The notes under the pieces: model-generated
The model's input: the letters and a program-made list of their open reading frames with translations, nothing else
Told to the model about the DNA's origin: nothing
The model's database searches: none
Made by a program: the position numbers and the translations under genes
Assembly: GCA_035297145.1 (NCBI GenBank)
Contig: DATGZN010000027.1
Coordinates: 124,001-188,000 of the forward strand
From: QHXW01 sp035297145
Lineage (GTDB): Bacteria; Acidobacteriota; Terriglobia; Bryobacterales; Bryobacteraceae
Length of the DNA stretch: 64,000 nt
Direction of reading: 5' to 3'
Shown: positions 16,717 to 24,601 of the stretch, piece after piece
Layout: every line of letters begins with the position of its first letter
Numbering within the stretch: position 1 is the first letter of the stretch

Positions 16717-17694
16717 ATGAAGGCGATTGTGCACACAGAATACGGACCGCCGGATGTCTTGCGGTTCACGGAGGTAGCAACACCTACGCCCGCGGACGAT
16801 GAGGTCTTGATCAAGCTTTACGCGGCATCTGTCAATACACTGGACAGGGGCGGCTTGAGAGGACCGCTGTTCGCCCGCCCCATGATCGGGGGACTACTCA
16901 AACCAAAATACAAGGTTCTCGGCTCTGACATCGCCGGGCGAGTGGAAGCCGTTGGCAGACACGTAAAACAGTTTCAGCCAGGCGACGCGGTGTTCGGTGC
17001 AAAAGAGTGGTTCGGGCCAAGAAGGTTGGGAGGGTTTGCCGAGTACGTGTGTTCTGTCGAAGATAACCTAGTGCTGAAGCCAGCTAACGTATCGTTTGAG
17101 GAAGCAGCAGCCGTGCCAGTAGCGGCAATCACTGCCCTTCAGGGTCTTCGCGATAAGGGACGGATCCAGCGAGGCCAAAAGGTTCTGGTCGATGGCGCCT
17201 CTGGCGGTGTGGGTACATTCGCGGTCCAGATTGCCAAATCGTTCGGGGCTGAAGTCACTGCCGTTTGCAGCACGAGAAATGTGGAAACAGCGCGATCGAT
17301 TGGCGCGGACCATGTCATTGATTACACGCAGGAAGATTTCACGAAGAGCGGGCAGCGTTACGATCTTATCCTGGCTGCGAACGCCTTTCATTCGATGTTC
17401 GATTACATGCGTGCGCTGAGTCAGGACGGAATTTATGTCTGGGCCGGAGGTAAAGTAAGTCCTCAAATCATGCTACTGGGACCATTAGTGTCACTGATTG
17501 GGCGCAAGAAGGTGTGTTTTTTTCTGGCGAAGCTAAACAAGAAGGATTTGGTTTTTCTGAAAGATCTTCTCGCAGCCAGAAGAATTGTGCCTGTCATCGC
17601 TAGGCGTTACCCGTTAAGCGACGCGGCTGAAGCTCTCCGTTATCTTGAAGAAGGACACGCGCAAGGGAAAGTCGTACTAACCGTTGAACATTAG
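16717..17694 (+). CDS. MDR-family NAD(P)-dependent alcohol dehydrogenase / quinone oxidoreductase
   Basis: A 325-residue zinc-independent medium-chain reductase. The N-terminal catalytic half opens MKAIVHTEYGPPDVLRF, typical for the quinone oxidoreductase branch. The nucleotide-binding motif is DGASGGVGTFAVQIAKSFGA. The structural zinc cysteines of classical alcohol dehydrogenases are missing. It should reduce an enone or quinone with NADPH in the cytoplasm; the substrate is unknown. A good ribosome site (AAAGGAGCGGG) precedes the ATG. Codon use is less GC-biased than that of the genes on either side. Confidence 0.9.
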   Translation: MKAIVHTEYGPPDVLRFTEVATPTPADDEVLIKLYAASVNTLDRGGLRGPLFARPMIGGLLKPKYKVLGSDIAGRVEAVGRHVKQFQPGDAVFGAKEWFGPRRLGGFAEYVCSVEDNLVLKPANVSFEEAAAVPVAAITALQGLRDKGRIQRGQKVLVDGASGGVGTFAVQIAKSFGAEVTAVCSTRNVETARSIGADHVIDYTQEDFTKSGQRYDLILAANAFHSMFDYMRALSQDGIYVWAGGKVSPQIMLLGPLVSLIGRKKVCFFLAKLNKKDLVFLKDLLAARRIVPVIARRYPLSDAAEALRYLEEGHAQGKVVLTVEH

Positions 17695-17716
17695 TGCCGA
17701 AACTGAGCAAGGCCGC

Positions 17717-17740
17717 ATTTCTCGGCGTCTCCGCGTTGAA
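17717..17740 (+). repeat. Short-period tandem motif, TCTCGGCG type, copy 2
   Basis: Two units, TCTCGGCG and TCTCCGCG, followed by TTGAA. It fills the 48-base gap between the convergent MDR and DUF-type membrane genes. Confidence 0.6.
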
Positions 17741-17742
17741 GT

Positions 17743-18330
17743 CTAAATTCCCTCCATCATCACTACCGGCGGCTTCCGGAACCAAGTGTCATAACCGATA
17801 ATGAACCAGCCAATCGGAAATCCGCCCTCATGCGAGATCACTACGCCCACTCCGGACGCCTCAGCCGGAAGCGCGAACGAACGGCTCACCTCAACCGATT
17901 CTTGCGGCCGCAGCAGGACGCTGTAGGGAACGTCGGAGTTCACGGCCACCGGATCAAAGCGTCGCCCCTGATCGTCCGTCAGATAGACGGCCAGATTCCG
18001 CTCCCGCTGTGAAACACGCCGCGCGCGACTCGATAAACGCAGTTCCACGCAGTACACAGTGCGGCCACTTTCCGGCGCTGGCTTCACCCCTGTCACCGCA
18101 ACGCACCAATCATCGAAACATAGAGGATCGCCTACTCTAAGAACTCGCCGTGGCAGAACCACAGACACTGCGATTACGATTGCCATGTATATCGCCGCCC
18201 CCGCGATTAGCCGATACAGAATCCGCCGGGCGCGGCCAAATTGCCACCGAAGGGCAAACCACCCCGCCGCCAACAAACTGAAGACAGCGGTGAGGAAAAG
18301 AGCGATGAAAAGCAAGTCAAACAAGCTCAT
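17743..18330 (-). CDS. Membrane protein with extracytoplasmic beta domain (DUF4352-like)
   Basis: A 195-residue minus-strand protein. Two hydrophobic helices lie at about residues 5-27 and 37-59. The rest is a beta-sandwich-like domain with the pattern VELRLSSRARRVSQ, then AVYLTDDQGRRFDPV and VSRSFALPAEASGV, which resembles DUF4352/Telomeric-repeat-type domains on cell-surface proteins. The C-terminus is VVISHEGGFPIGWFIIGYD. The domain match is from pattern only. No neighbour suggests a role. The start ATG at 18330 is inside an AT-richer stretch; a weak AGCTTG precedes it. Confidence 0.65.
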   Translation of the reverse strand: MSLFDLLFIALFLTAVFSLLAAGWFALRWQFGRARRILYRLIAGAAIYMAIVIAVSVVLPRRVLRVGDPLCFDDWCVAVTGVKPAPESGRTVYCVELRLSSRARRVSQRERNLAVYLTDDQGRRFDPVAVNSDVPYSVLLRPQESVEVSRSFALPAEASGVGVVISHEGGFPIGWFIIGYDTWFRKPPVVMMEGI

Positions 18331-18425
18331 GAAAAGTACTTCGTATCACAAAGAATTGCGCCGCGCAACCCATGTTCACAAATGCCGCTAAGCCCCCTCC
18401 CTTCCTGCTGTAGACTGAAAAGCAT

Positions 18426-19550
18426 ATGACCCGACGCGAACTGCTGGCGCTCATCGGCTCGGCGCCGCTCCTCAAAGCTGCGCCGGAAGCCCCCACCGCT
18501 CCGGTTTCGATTGCGAAGTGCGCATCTTACAACGACGATGTCACCGCGACGCTCTCTACCATGTTCGATCAGCTTGGCGGCCTCGATCGCATCGTCAAAA
18601 ACAAAACCGTCACCATCAAGCTGAACTTGACCGGCAGCCCCGGCCTCCGCCTCCAGGGCCGTCCGCTCGGCGTGACGCATTACACGCATCCCAAGCTGGT
18701 CGGCGCCACGGCATACCTGATGGGACGTGCCGGTGCCAGGCGCATCCGCTTTGTGGAAAGCGGTTGGGCCTTGAGCGGACCGCTCGAGGACTACCTTCTC
18801 GATTCCGGTTGGAACGTGCGCGCGCTCACCAATGCCGCTCCCGGCGTCGAATTTGAGAACACCAACAATCTCGGCAAGGGTAAGCGCTATGCGCGGCTCA
18901 AGGTTCCGGTGACCCCGTATATTTATTCGGCCTTCGACCTGAATCACGCGTTCGAGGAGACCGACGTCTTCGTCAGCATGGCCAAGCTCAAGAACCACGA
19001 AACCTGCGGCGTCACGCTATCGCTCAAGAACTGCTTCGGCAACACGCCCGCTTCCATCTATGGCGATAACGCGGGCGAAGACGGGCCCAACGAAAAACCC
19101 ACCAGCGGCCGCGAGGCCGTGTGCCACGAGGGCAAGCGTCAACCCTCCCGCTCCGCACCCCAGGAAATCAACTTCGGCACGAATCACGATCCCGGCTATC
19201 GCGTGCCGCACATCGTGGCCGATATGGTTGCCGCGCGTCCAGTGGATCTCGCCATCATCGACGGCGTCGAATCCATGGCCGGCGGCGAAGGCCCCTGGAT
19301 ACGCAGCAAACCTCTGCGCCTGGTGCAGCCGCATGTCGTAATTGCCGGCACCAACCCGGTCACCACGGATTCCGTCGCTACCGCAGTCATGGGCTACAAC
19401 CCCCGCGCGGACCGCGGCACCGCCCCGTTCAACACCTGCGATAACACCCTGCTCCTGGCCGAACGCCACGGCATCGGCACAACCGATCTCAACCGCATCG
19501 ATGTCCGCGGCGTCCCCGTTTCCCAAGCGCTGTATAGATACGACGTCTGA
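18426..19550 (+). CDS. DUF362-domain protein, exported
   Basis: A 374-residue protein. The N-terminus MTRRELLALIGSAPLL looks like a Tat signal with RRELL. The DUF362 body includes VTIKLNLTGSPG, VFVSMAKLKNHETCGVTLSLKN and the C-terminal GTNPVTTDSVATAVMGYNP. DUF362 proteins often carry 4Fe-4S clusters, but no ferredoxin-type cysteine motif is seen here, so it belongs to the cluster-free branch common in acidobacteria. The function is unknown. The next gene, gamma-glutamyltransferase, starts 19 bases on and may be co-transcribed. Confidence 0.87.
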   Translation: MTRRELLALIGSAPLLKAAPEAPTAPVSIAKCASYNDDVTATLSTMFDQLGGLDRIVKNKTVTIKLNLTGSPGLRLQGRPLGVTHYTHPKLVGATAYLMGRAGARRIRFVESGWALSGPLEDYLLDSGWNVRALTNAAPGVEFENTNNLGKGKRYARLKVPVTPYIYSAFDLNHAFEETDVFVSMAKLKNHETCGVTLSLKNCFGNTPASIYGDNAGEDGPNEKPTSGREAVCHEGKRQPSRSAPQEINFGTNHDPGYRVPHIVADMVAARPVDLAIIDGVESMAGGEGPWIRSKPLRLVQPHVVIAGTNPVTTDSVATAVMGYNPRADRGTAPFNTCDNTLLLAERHGIGTTDLNRIDVRGVPVSQALYRYDV

Positions 19551-19569
19551 CAAACGGGGACTGACTACT

Positions 19570-21360
19570 GTGACTCTTTTTTCTCGGCGTCTCGGCGTCT
19601 CGGCGTTGATTCTCGCCGTCTTCTCTCTCCAGCTCTCCGCGCAGTCCCGCCACACCATGTTCCCGCCCGTCCGCGGCACCCATGAAATGGTCGGCGCGGC
19701 CAACAATCTCGAAGTCGAGGCAGGCTTCCGCATCCTGACCCAAGGCGGCAACGCCATCGATGCCGGTGTCGCCACCGTGCTCGCCGCCGCCGTCACCGAG
19801 CAATCCCGCTTCGGCCTGGGTGGCGAGATGCCCCTGCTCGTCAAACCCACTGGCAAACCGGTCATCGCCGTCAGCGGTGTCGGAACAGCTCCCGCCAAAG
19901 CCACCGTCGAGTTCTACCAGTCCCGCCAACTCGAGCCCTGGGAGGAAGAAGGCAACAAGCCGCCCATTCCCGTCTACGGCATGCGCGCCGCTCCCCTGCC
20001 CGGTGTTTTCGATGGATTGATTCTCGCGCTCTCCCGCTACGGCACCATGTCGTTCGCGCAGGTCGTTGCGCCTGCCATCGAATACACCGGCGGCTTTCCC
20101 ATCGCCGAGGAATTCGCCTCGTTTATCCGCAACTATCAGCGTTTCCTTGAACTGTGGCCCGCGTCCAAGGAATTCTTCATGCCCGGAGGCGTCGCTCCCG
20201 AACGCGGTACGATTCTCCGCGAACCCACACTCGGCAAAACCTTGCGCGCCCTTGTTGCCATCGAGAAGAAAACTCCTGGCAGCCGCGCCGTCAAGCTCCG
20301 CGCCGTGCGCGACTATTTCTATAAGGGCGCGCTCGCCCGCCAACTGGCCACATTCTCGGAACACAACGGCGGCCTCATCACCTACCGCGATCTCGCCGGC
20401 TTCCACGCCGAAATCGACAAGCCCCGCAGCACCACCTATCGCGGATATGAAATCGTCAAGCCCGGTTTCTGGACCCAAGGCCCCGTAATGCTCGAGAGTC
20501 TCAATCTCCTCGAAGGCTACGACCTTCGTTCCATGGGCCACAATTCGCCGGAGTATCTCCACACCGTCATAGAAGCCGTGAAGCTCGCTTTCGCCGACCG
20601 CGACCGCTACTACGGCGACCCCAAGTTCTCCCACATTCCCGAGGATATTTTGCTTTCGAAAGATTACGCCGCCGATCGCCGTAAACTCATCGATCCCGCG
20701 CACGCGTCGATGGAGCACCGTCCCGGAACGTTCGGAGGGCCGCTGCCAATGGAGAAGGTTTCCACGGCGTACATCTGGCCCGCGCACGACACTACCTGCG
20801 TGAACGTCGTCGACCGCCACGGCAACGTTTTCTCCGCTACGCCCAGCGGCGCCTGGCTGCCGTCAGTGATCGCGGGCGATACCGGCATTCCGTTCAGCAT
20901 GCGCATGCAGACTTTCGTCATGACGCCCGGTCATCCGAATCAGCTCGCACCCGGCAAGCGTCCGCGCGTCACGCTCAGCCCGACTATCGTGCTCAAGGAC
21001 GGAAAACCGTTTCTCGCGCTCTCCACGCCCGGTGGCGACAATCAGGACCAGGCTTTGCTGCAAGTCCTTCTGAACATCATCGAGTTTGGCATGCCGCCGC
21101 AGGAGGCCGTTGAGGCCGCGCGCTTCCAGACCGAGCATTTCTACAGCTCCTTCGGCAACCACGAATTCACACCGGGAAAACTCAGCATCGAAGGCCGCAT
21201 CCCGAAATCCACCGTCGACAGGTTGACGGCTCTCGGCCACTCCGTCACTGTATCCGGCGAATGGAGCAATTCCTCCGCGCCGACGGTGATCAAGATTTCC
21301 GGTGGTGTGCTCGATGGCGGTGCTGATCCGCGCCGCGCCCGCTTCATTTTTGGAAGGTGA
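19570..21360 (+). CDS. ggt: Gamma-glutamyltransferase
   Basis: A 596-residue secreted enzyme of the Ntn-hydrolase class that transfers or hydrolyses gamma-glutamyl groups such as that of glutathione. The family regions include ATNLEVE-like NNLEVEAGFRILTQGGNAIDAG, and the self-cleavage site HDTTCVNVVDRHGN (T408/T409), where family members have TTH before SVVD. A C-terminal part contains SPTIVLKDGKPFLALSTPGG. The long frame can be opened at 19342, but the likely start is GTG 19570, since the signal peptide SALILAVFSLQLSAQS follows. The n-region of that signal is encoded by a short tandem motif (see 19577). It follows the DUF362 gene by 19 bases and is followed by a hydrolase with a stop-start overlap. 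Confidence 0.9.
   Translation: MTLFSRRLGVSALILAVFSLQLSAQSRHTMFPPVRGTHEMVGAANNLEVEAGFRILTQGGNAIDAGVATVLAAAVTEQSRFGLGGEMPLLVKPTGKPVIAVSGVGTAPAKATVEFYQSRQLEPWEEEGNKPPIPVYGMRAAPLPGVFDGLILALSRYGTMSFAQVVAPAIEYTGGFPIAEEFASFIRNYQRFLELWPASKEFFMPGGVAPERGTILREPTLGKTLRALVAIEKKTPGSRAVKLRAVRDYFYKGALARQLATFSEHNGGLITYRDLAGFHAEIDKPRSTTYRGYEIVKPGFWTQGPVMLESLNLLEGYDLRSMGHNSPEYLHTVIEAVKLAFADRDRYYGDPKFSHIPEDILLSKDYAADRRKLIDPAHASMEHRPGTFGGPLPMEKVSTAYIWPAHDTTCVNVVDRHGNVFSATPSGAWLPSVIAGDTGIPFSMRMQTFVMTPGHPNQLAPGKRPRVTLSPTIVLKDGKPFLALSTPGGDNQDQALLQVLLNIIEFGMPPQEAVEAARFQTEHFYSSFGNHEFTPGKLSIEGRIPKSTVDRLTALGHSVTVSGEWSNSSAPTVIKISGGVLDGGADPRRARFIFGR
19577..19609 (+). repeat. Short-period tandem motif, TCTCGGCG type, copy 3 inside a signal peptide
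   Basis: Three perfect TCTCGGCG units (19582-19605) after TTT and before TTGA. The motif starts seven bases into the gamma-glutamyltransferase frame and supplies its residues SRRLGVSA. Confidence 0.65.
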
Positions 21361-21362
21361 AT

Positions 21363-22589
21363 ATGCGAACCATTACGCGCAGTTGCCTGGCATTCCCTCT
21401 AGCCGCGTTCCTGTTGCTCCATGCCGCGCCGCCCGCCGTGAACACCGGAAAAGCCGGGATGGATGCGGAAATCCTCGCGCGCATTCCAGCGCGCATGAAG
21501 GCCTTCGTGGACAAGGGCACGCTCCCCGGCGTGGTCACTCTCGTGCAGCGCCACGGCGCGCTCGCGCAAGTCGAAGCCGTAGGTTATCGCGACCTAGAAA
21601 CCAAGCAACCAATGCGCACCGATACGATTTTCCGCATCGCTTCCATGACCAAGCCTTTTACGGCGGTCGGCATCATGATCCTGATGGAGGAGGGTCGACT
21701 GGCGCTCCGCGATCCGGTGGAGAAATATCTGCCGGAGTTCAAAAACATGTGGGTCATCGAGAGCCGCGAAGGCGACAAGAACGGCGACACCAAGCGCGTT
21801 CTCCGCCATGCCTCCCGCCCCATCACCCTGCGCGATCTGTTGACCCATACCTCCGGCATGTACGGCATGCCGCCCGAGACTCTTGACGAAGCCATCGCCC
21901 GCAAGACCCTCACCCTTTCCGAAGTTGCCCTCATGGCGTCCCAGAAACCTCTCGATTTCGACCCCGGCACGAAATGGCAATACAGTAACTACGGCATCGC
22001 CGTTCTGGGCCGCATCATCGAAATCGTCGCTGATCAGCCTTACGACAAATTCATCGAGTCGCGAGTTTTCCAGCCGCTTGGCATGAAAGACAGCTTCTTC
22101 TTCCTGCCGGCCGACCGTCGCGATCGCGTGGCTACGGTGTATGTGCTGGACAAAGGCAAATTGCAGAAAGCCGATTGGGATTTCACGGACAAAGACGCGA
22201 AGTACCCGTTTCCCGAAGGGGGCATGTATTCCACCGCCCTCGACCTCGCAGCCTTCTATCAGATGATGCTGAATGGAGGGTCCCACAACGGCAAACGCAT
22301 TCTCTCGCGCGCCACGGTGGACATGATGACCGAAGTGCACACTGGCGAGTTGTCGATCGGTCAGTCCGCTGGAATGGGGTACGGGCTGGCCTGGGCTATC
22401 GTGCGCACGCCGGATGGCACGCTGCCGCTGGCCTCCATCGGCACCTACGGCCACGGCGGCGCGTTTGGAACTTACGGTTGGGTGGATCCGAAAAAAGACT
22501 TGGTGGGCGTGTTTCTGGTGCAGCAGCCCGATGTCGCCACCGAGCGTAGCGCCTTCATGGCGATGGCCGCGTCGGCGATTAATGAATGA
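21363..22589 (+). CDS. Secreted beta-lactamase-family serine hydrolase
   Basis: A 408-residue class C beta-lactamase/esterase-like protein. It has a signal peptide (SCLAFPLAAFLLLHAAPPA), the S-x-x-K nucleophile in FRIASMTKPFTAVG, the Y-x-N motif in WQYSNYG, and GYGLAW with YGHGGAFGTYG near the C-terminus in place of K-T-G. Such proteins are usually esterases or D-aminopeptidases rather than antibiotic-resistance enzymes. ATG 21363 has a GGAAGG ribosome site; a GTG at 21357 overlapping the previous stop is possible. The gene is probably in one transcript with ggt. Its last 11 bases overlap the convergent gene at 22579. Confidence 0.9.
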   Translation: MRTITRSCLAFPLAAFLLLHAAPPAVNTGKAGMDAEILARIPARMKAFVDKGTLPGVVTLVQRHGALAQVEAVGYRDLETKQPMRTDTIFRIASMTKPFTAVGIMILMEEGRLALRDPVEKYLPEFKNMWVIESREGDKNGDTKRVLRHASRPITLRDLLTHTSGMYGMPPETLDEAIARKTLTLSEVALMASQKPLDFDPGTKWQYSNYGIAVLGRIIEIVADQPYDKFIESRVFQPLGMKDSFFFLPADRRDRVATVYVLDKGKLQKADWDFTDKDAKYPFPEGGMYSTALDLAAFYQMMLNGGSHNGKRILSRATVDMMTEVHTGELSIGQSAGMGYGLAWAIVRTPDGTLPLASIGTYGHGGAFGTYGWVDPKKDLVGVFLVQQPDVATERSAFMAMAASAINE

Positions 22590-23607
22590 CCGTTGCCTTG
22601 AAGGTTTGAGCCGCCGGCGTCACCGTCGCACCTGACAAGTTGCAAAGCTCGACGGCAACCGTATTCGCGGCGGTTGCGATCATAGTCCCCGTAAGCCCTG
22701 CCGTCAGTGTGGCCGGCCAGCCCGGGGCAATCGAATCCCCTGGATTCACCCCAGTTAGCGTGAACGTCAATTCCGCGCATGCCGCCTGTGCAATTGGCCC
22801 AAAACTAAGTGACGCCGACCCCATGAGAAATGCCGGCTCCGCGCCTCCCCCGGTTGCATTAACCGCACACGATCCGGATTGCGCCGAGGCGAAGTTGACG
22901 GTCAATGAATTCGCGTTCGTCAGAGCCGCAGATTTTGGCAGAATCCAAAGCGGGGGGGTGCTGGTGTCGAAACAGGTGAATACGATGCTGGTTGAGTTTA
23001 GATTGTGAGCCAGAGTCACCGTAGTAGCACTGGTGAACGCCTGCTGAAAGTTTGGTGTTGAGCCGGCTCCGTTCGCATTCACCACGCATGAGCCGGATTG
23101 CGCTGAGGCGAAATTGACAGTCAGCGTATTCGGATTTGTAAGCGCGACGGATCTTGGTAGAATCCACAACGGCGGAGTGCTGTTGTCGAAGCAGGCGAAC
23201 ACGATGCCAGTCGAATTCAGATTGTGCGTGAGCGTGACGGATGTCGCGCTGGCGAATGCCTGCTGAAAATTGGGCCCGCCCCCGCAAGCCGCGCCGCCAT
23301 CCACGACATTTCCGTTGGCATCGAAGCGCGCGCAGTCGCCCGAGTTGGTGTTGCCGGTGACCGTGCCCATTCTGACCCAGTTGTTGGTGGAGGAACAGGA
23401 ATACAACGGGCCGCTGCTCAGATAAAACAGTTCCCCGGCTGAGCAGGCGCCCGGAAGTGACGCGGCGCTCCGAGCCGGCTTGGTGAGAGACGCCCCCGTA
23501 AAGTCGATTGACTTGCTCTGCGTCCTCAGGTCCACCTTGGTCTGGGCCAATGCGCAGCTCCACCCGGCCGCGAGCAGCCAGCCAACCAGGAATCCGTGGG
23601 CCTTCAT
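22579..23607 (-). CDS. Secreted protein with two tandem phage-tail-type beta modules
   Basis: A 342-residue exported protein: signal peptide residues 1-21, then a linker with WVRMGTVTGNTNSGDC of the type found in tail-fibre-like proteins. Two near-identical modules follow at residues 114-186 and 187-258. Each has the pattern VTLTHNLNST, a strand ending CFDNS, PPLWILP and LTVNFASAQSGSC. The module resembles small beta-sandwich units of phage tail and neck proteins (x-V-x-V-x-H-N-L ... V-x-V-x-F). A final domain follows to residue 342. Binding target unknown. A ribosome site is not evident before the ATG. Confidence 0.7.
   Translation of the reverse strand: MKAHGFLVGWLLAAGWSCALAQTKVDLRTQSKSIDFTGASLTKPARSAASLPGACSAGELFYLSSGPLYSCSSTNNWVRMGTVTGNTNSGDCARFDANGNVVDGGAACGGGPNFQQAFASATSVTLTHNLNSTGIVFACFDNSTPPLWILPRSVALTNPNTLTVNFASAQSGSCVVNANGAGSTPNFQQAFTSATTVTLAHNLNSTSIVFTCFDTSTPPLWILPKSAALTNANSLTVNFASAQSGSCAVNATGGGAEPAFLMGSASLSFGPIAQAACAELTFTLTGVNPGDSIAPGWPATLTAGLTGTMIATAANTVAVELCNLSGATVTPAAQTFKATVIH
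22831..23268 (-). repeat. Tandem 219-base duplication within the secreted protein gene
   Basis: The two protein modules above correspond to bases 23268-23050 and 23049-22831, two direct copies of 219 bases with clear similarity in DNA as well as protein (for example the CCGGATTGCGC stretch recurs at the same offset). Differences cluster at synonymous and surface positions, so the duplication is not brand new. Confidence 0.7.
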
Positions 23608-23728
23608 TCATTCAGATTGTAGGAATACGGCCTAAGGCAGGATGCACTTTTGCGCAATTAAGTATCTGAAGGGAAAACGAGTATAAGCTCATCCGACCTG
23701 TGAACGCGAGGCACGATATCATTGTCCG

Positions 23729-24601
23729 GTGCATTTCTACAAATCTGTTCTCATTTCGTTCTGGCTCGCCGGTTTTGTAGCGGGGGCGCCGGCGCCGAAG
23801 GTGGAATTGCTATGGCCGGGTGGCGCGCCGGGAGCGCTAGGTAATGACGATGCCGACCGTCCGAGTCTAACCATCTATCTGCCACCATCGAATGGAGTGC
23901 AAAGCGGGGTGGTGGTGTGTCCGGGCGGCGGGTACGGCATGCTGGCGGTCGATCATGAGGGCAAGCAGATCGCCGATTGGCTGAATGCGCGTGGTGTGGC
24001 GGCGTTCGTTTTGCGATATCGACTGGGGCCGCGTTACCACCACCCGATAGAACTCGGAGACGCGCAGCGCGCGCTGCGGTTCGTGCGCTCGCACGCGCCG
24101 GAGTACGGAATTACGACGGACAAAATCGGGATCTGGGGATTTTCGGCCGGTGGCCACCTGGCCTCGTCGGCAGGAACGCACTTCGATTCCGGTAATGCTA
24201 GCGCAGCGGACGCGATCGATCGCGTGAGCTCGCGGCCCGACTTCATGATTCTGGCTTATCCGGTGATTTCGTTGACGACGCAATATGTGCATCGGGGCTC
24301 GCTGCGGAACCTGTTGGGCGATAATCCAGATCCGCAGCTTGCGGCGAGCCTTTCGAATGAGACCCAGGTGACGCCGCAAACGCCACCCGCGTTTCTTTTC
24401 CACACGACCACGGACTCTGGCGTTCCTGTAGAGAACAGCGTGTTGTTCTATCTCGCGCTGCGGAAAGCCGGCGTGCCGGCGGAGATGCACATCTACGAAC
24501 AAGGGCCGCATGGCGTTGGATTGGCGTTGTTCGATCCGATTCTCTCGGCGTGGTCGCGGCAACTCGAGCCCTGGATGCGGCTGCATGGGTGGATGAAATG
24601 A
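23729..24601 (+). CDS. Secreted alpha/beta hydrolase (acetyl-xylan-esterase-like)
   Basis: A 290-residue esterase of the BD-FAE/Aes type. The N-terminal signal sequence is LISFWLAGFVAGAPAP. The oxyanion region is VVVCPGGGYG, and the nucleophile elbow is GIWGFSAGGHLASS. Aspartate DSGVPVEN and histidine EQGPHGVG complete the triad. It likely removes acetyl or other ester groups from plant polysaccharides or related compounds, but the substrate is unproven. The GTG start at 23729 is the first in-frame codon; no strong ribosome site precedes it. Its stop overlaps the next gene's start as ATGA. Confidence 0.86.
   Translation: MHFYKSVLISFWLAGFVAGAPAPKVELLWPGGAPGALGNDDADRPSLTIYLPPSNGVQSGVVVCPGGGYGMLAVDHEGKQIADWLNARGVAAFVLRYRLGPRYHHPIELGDAQRALRFVRSHAPEYGITTDKIGIWGFSAGGHLASSAGTHFDSGNASAADAIDRVSSRPDFMILAYPVISLTTQYVHRGSLRNLLGDNPDPQLAASLSNETQVTPQTPPAFLFHTTTDSGVPVENSVLFYLALRKAGVPAEMHIYEQGPHGVGLALFDPILSAWSRQLEPWMRLHGWMK

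Noticed and set aside
19489..20820. 443-residue minus-strand frame opposite ggt
   Set aside because: Shadow frame of a strongly coded gene with GC-rich third positions; ggt has family motifs and a signal peptide, the antisense frame has none.
22831..23268. CRISPR-like array
   Set aside because: The repeats are two 219-base units within a coding gene, not short repeats with unique spacers.
24550..24597. Upstream start of the second esterase
   Set aside because: The 16 extra codons are inside the previous gene; ATG 24598 gives a proper signal peptide and an ATGA overlap.
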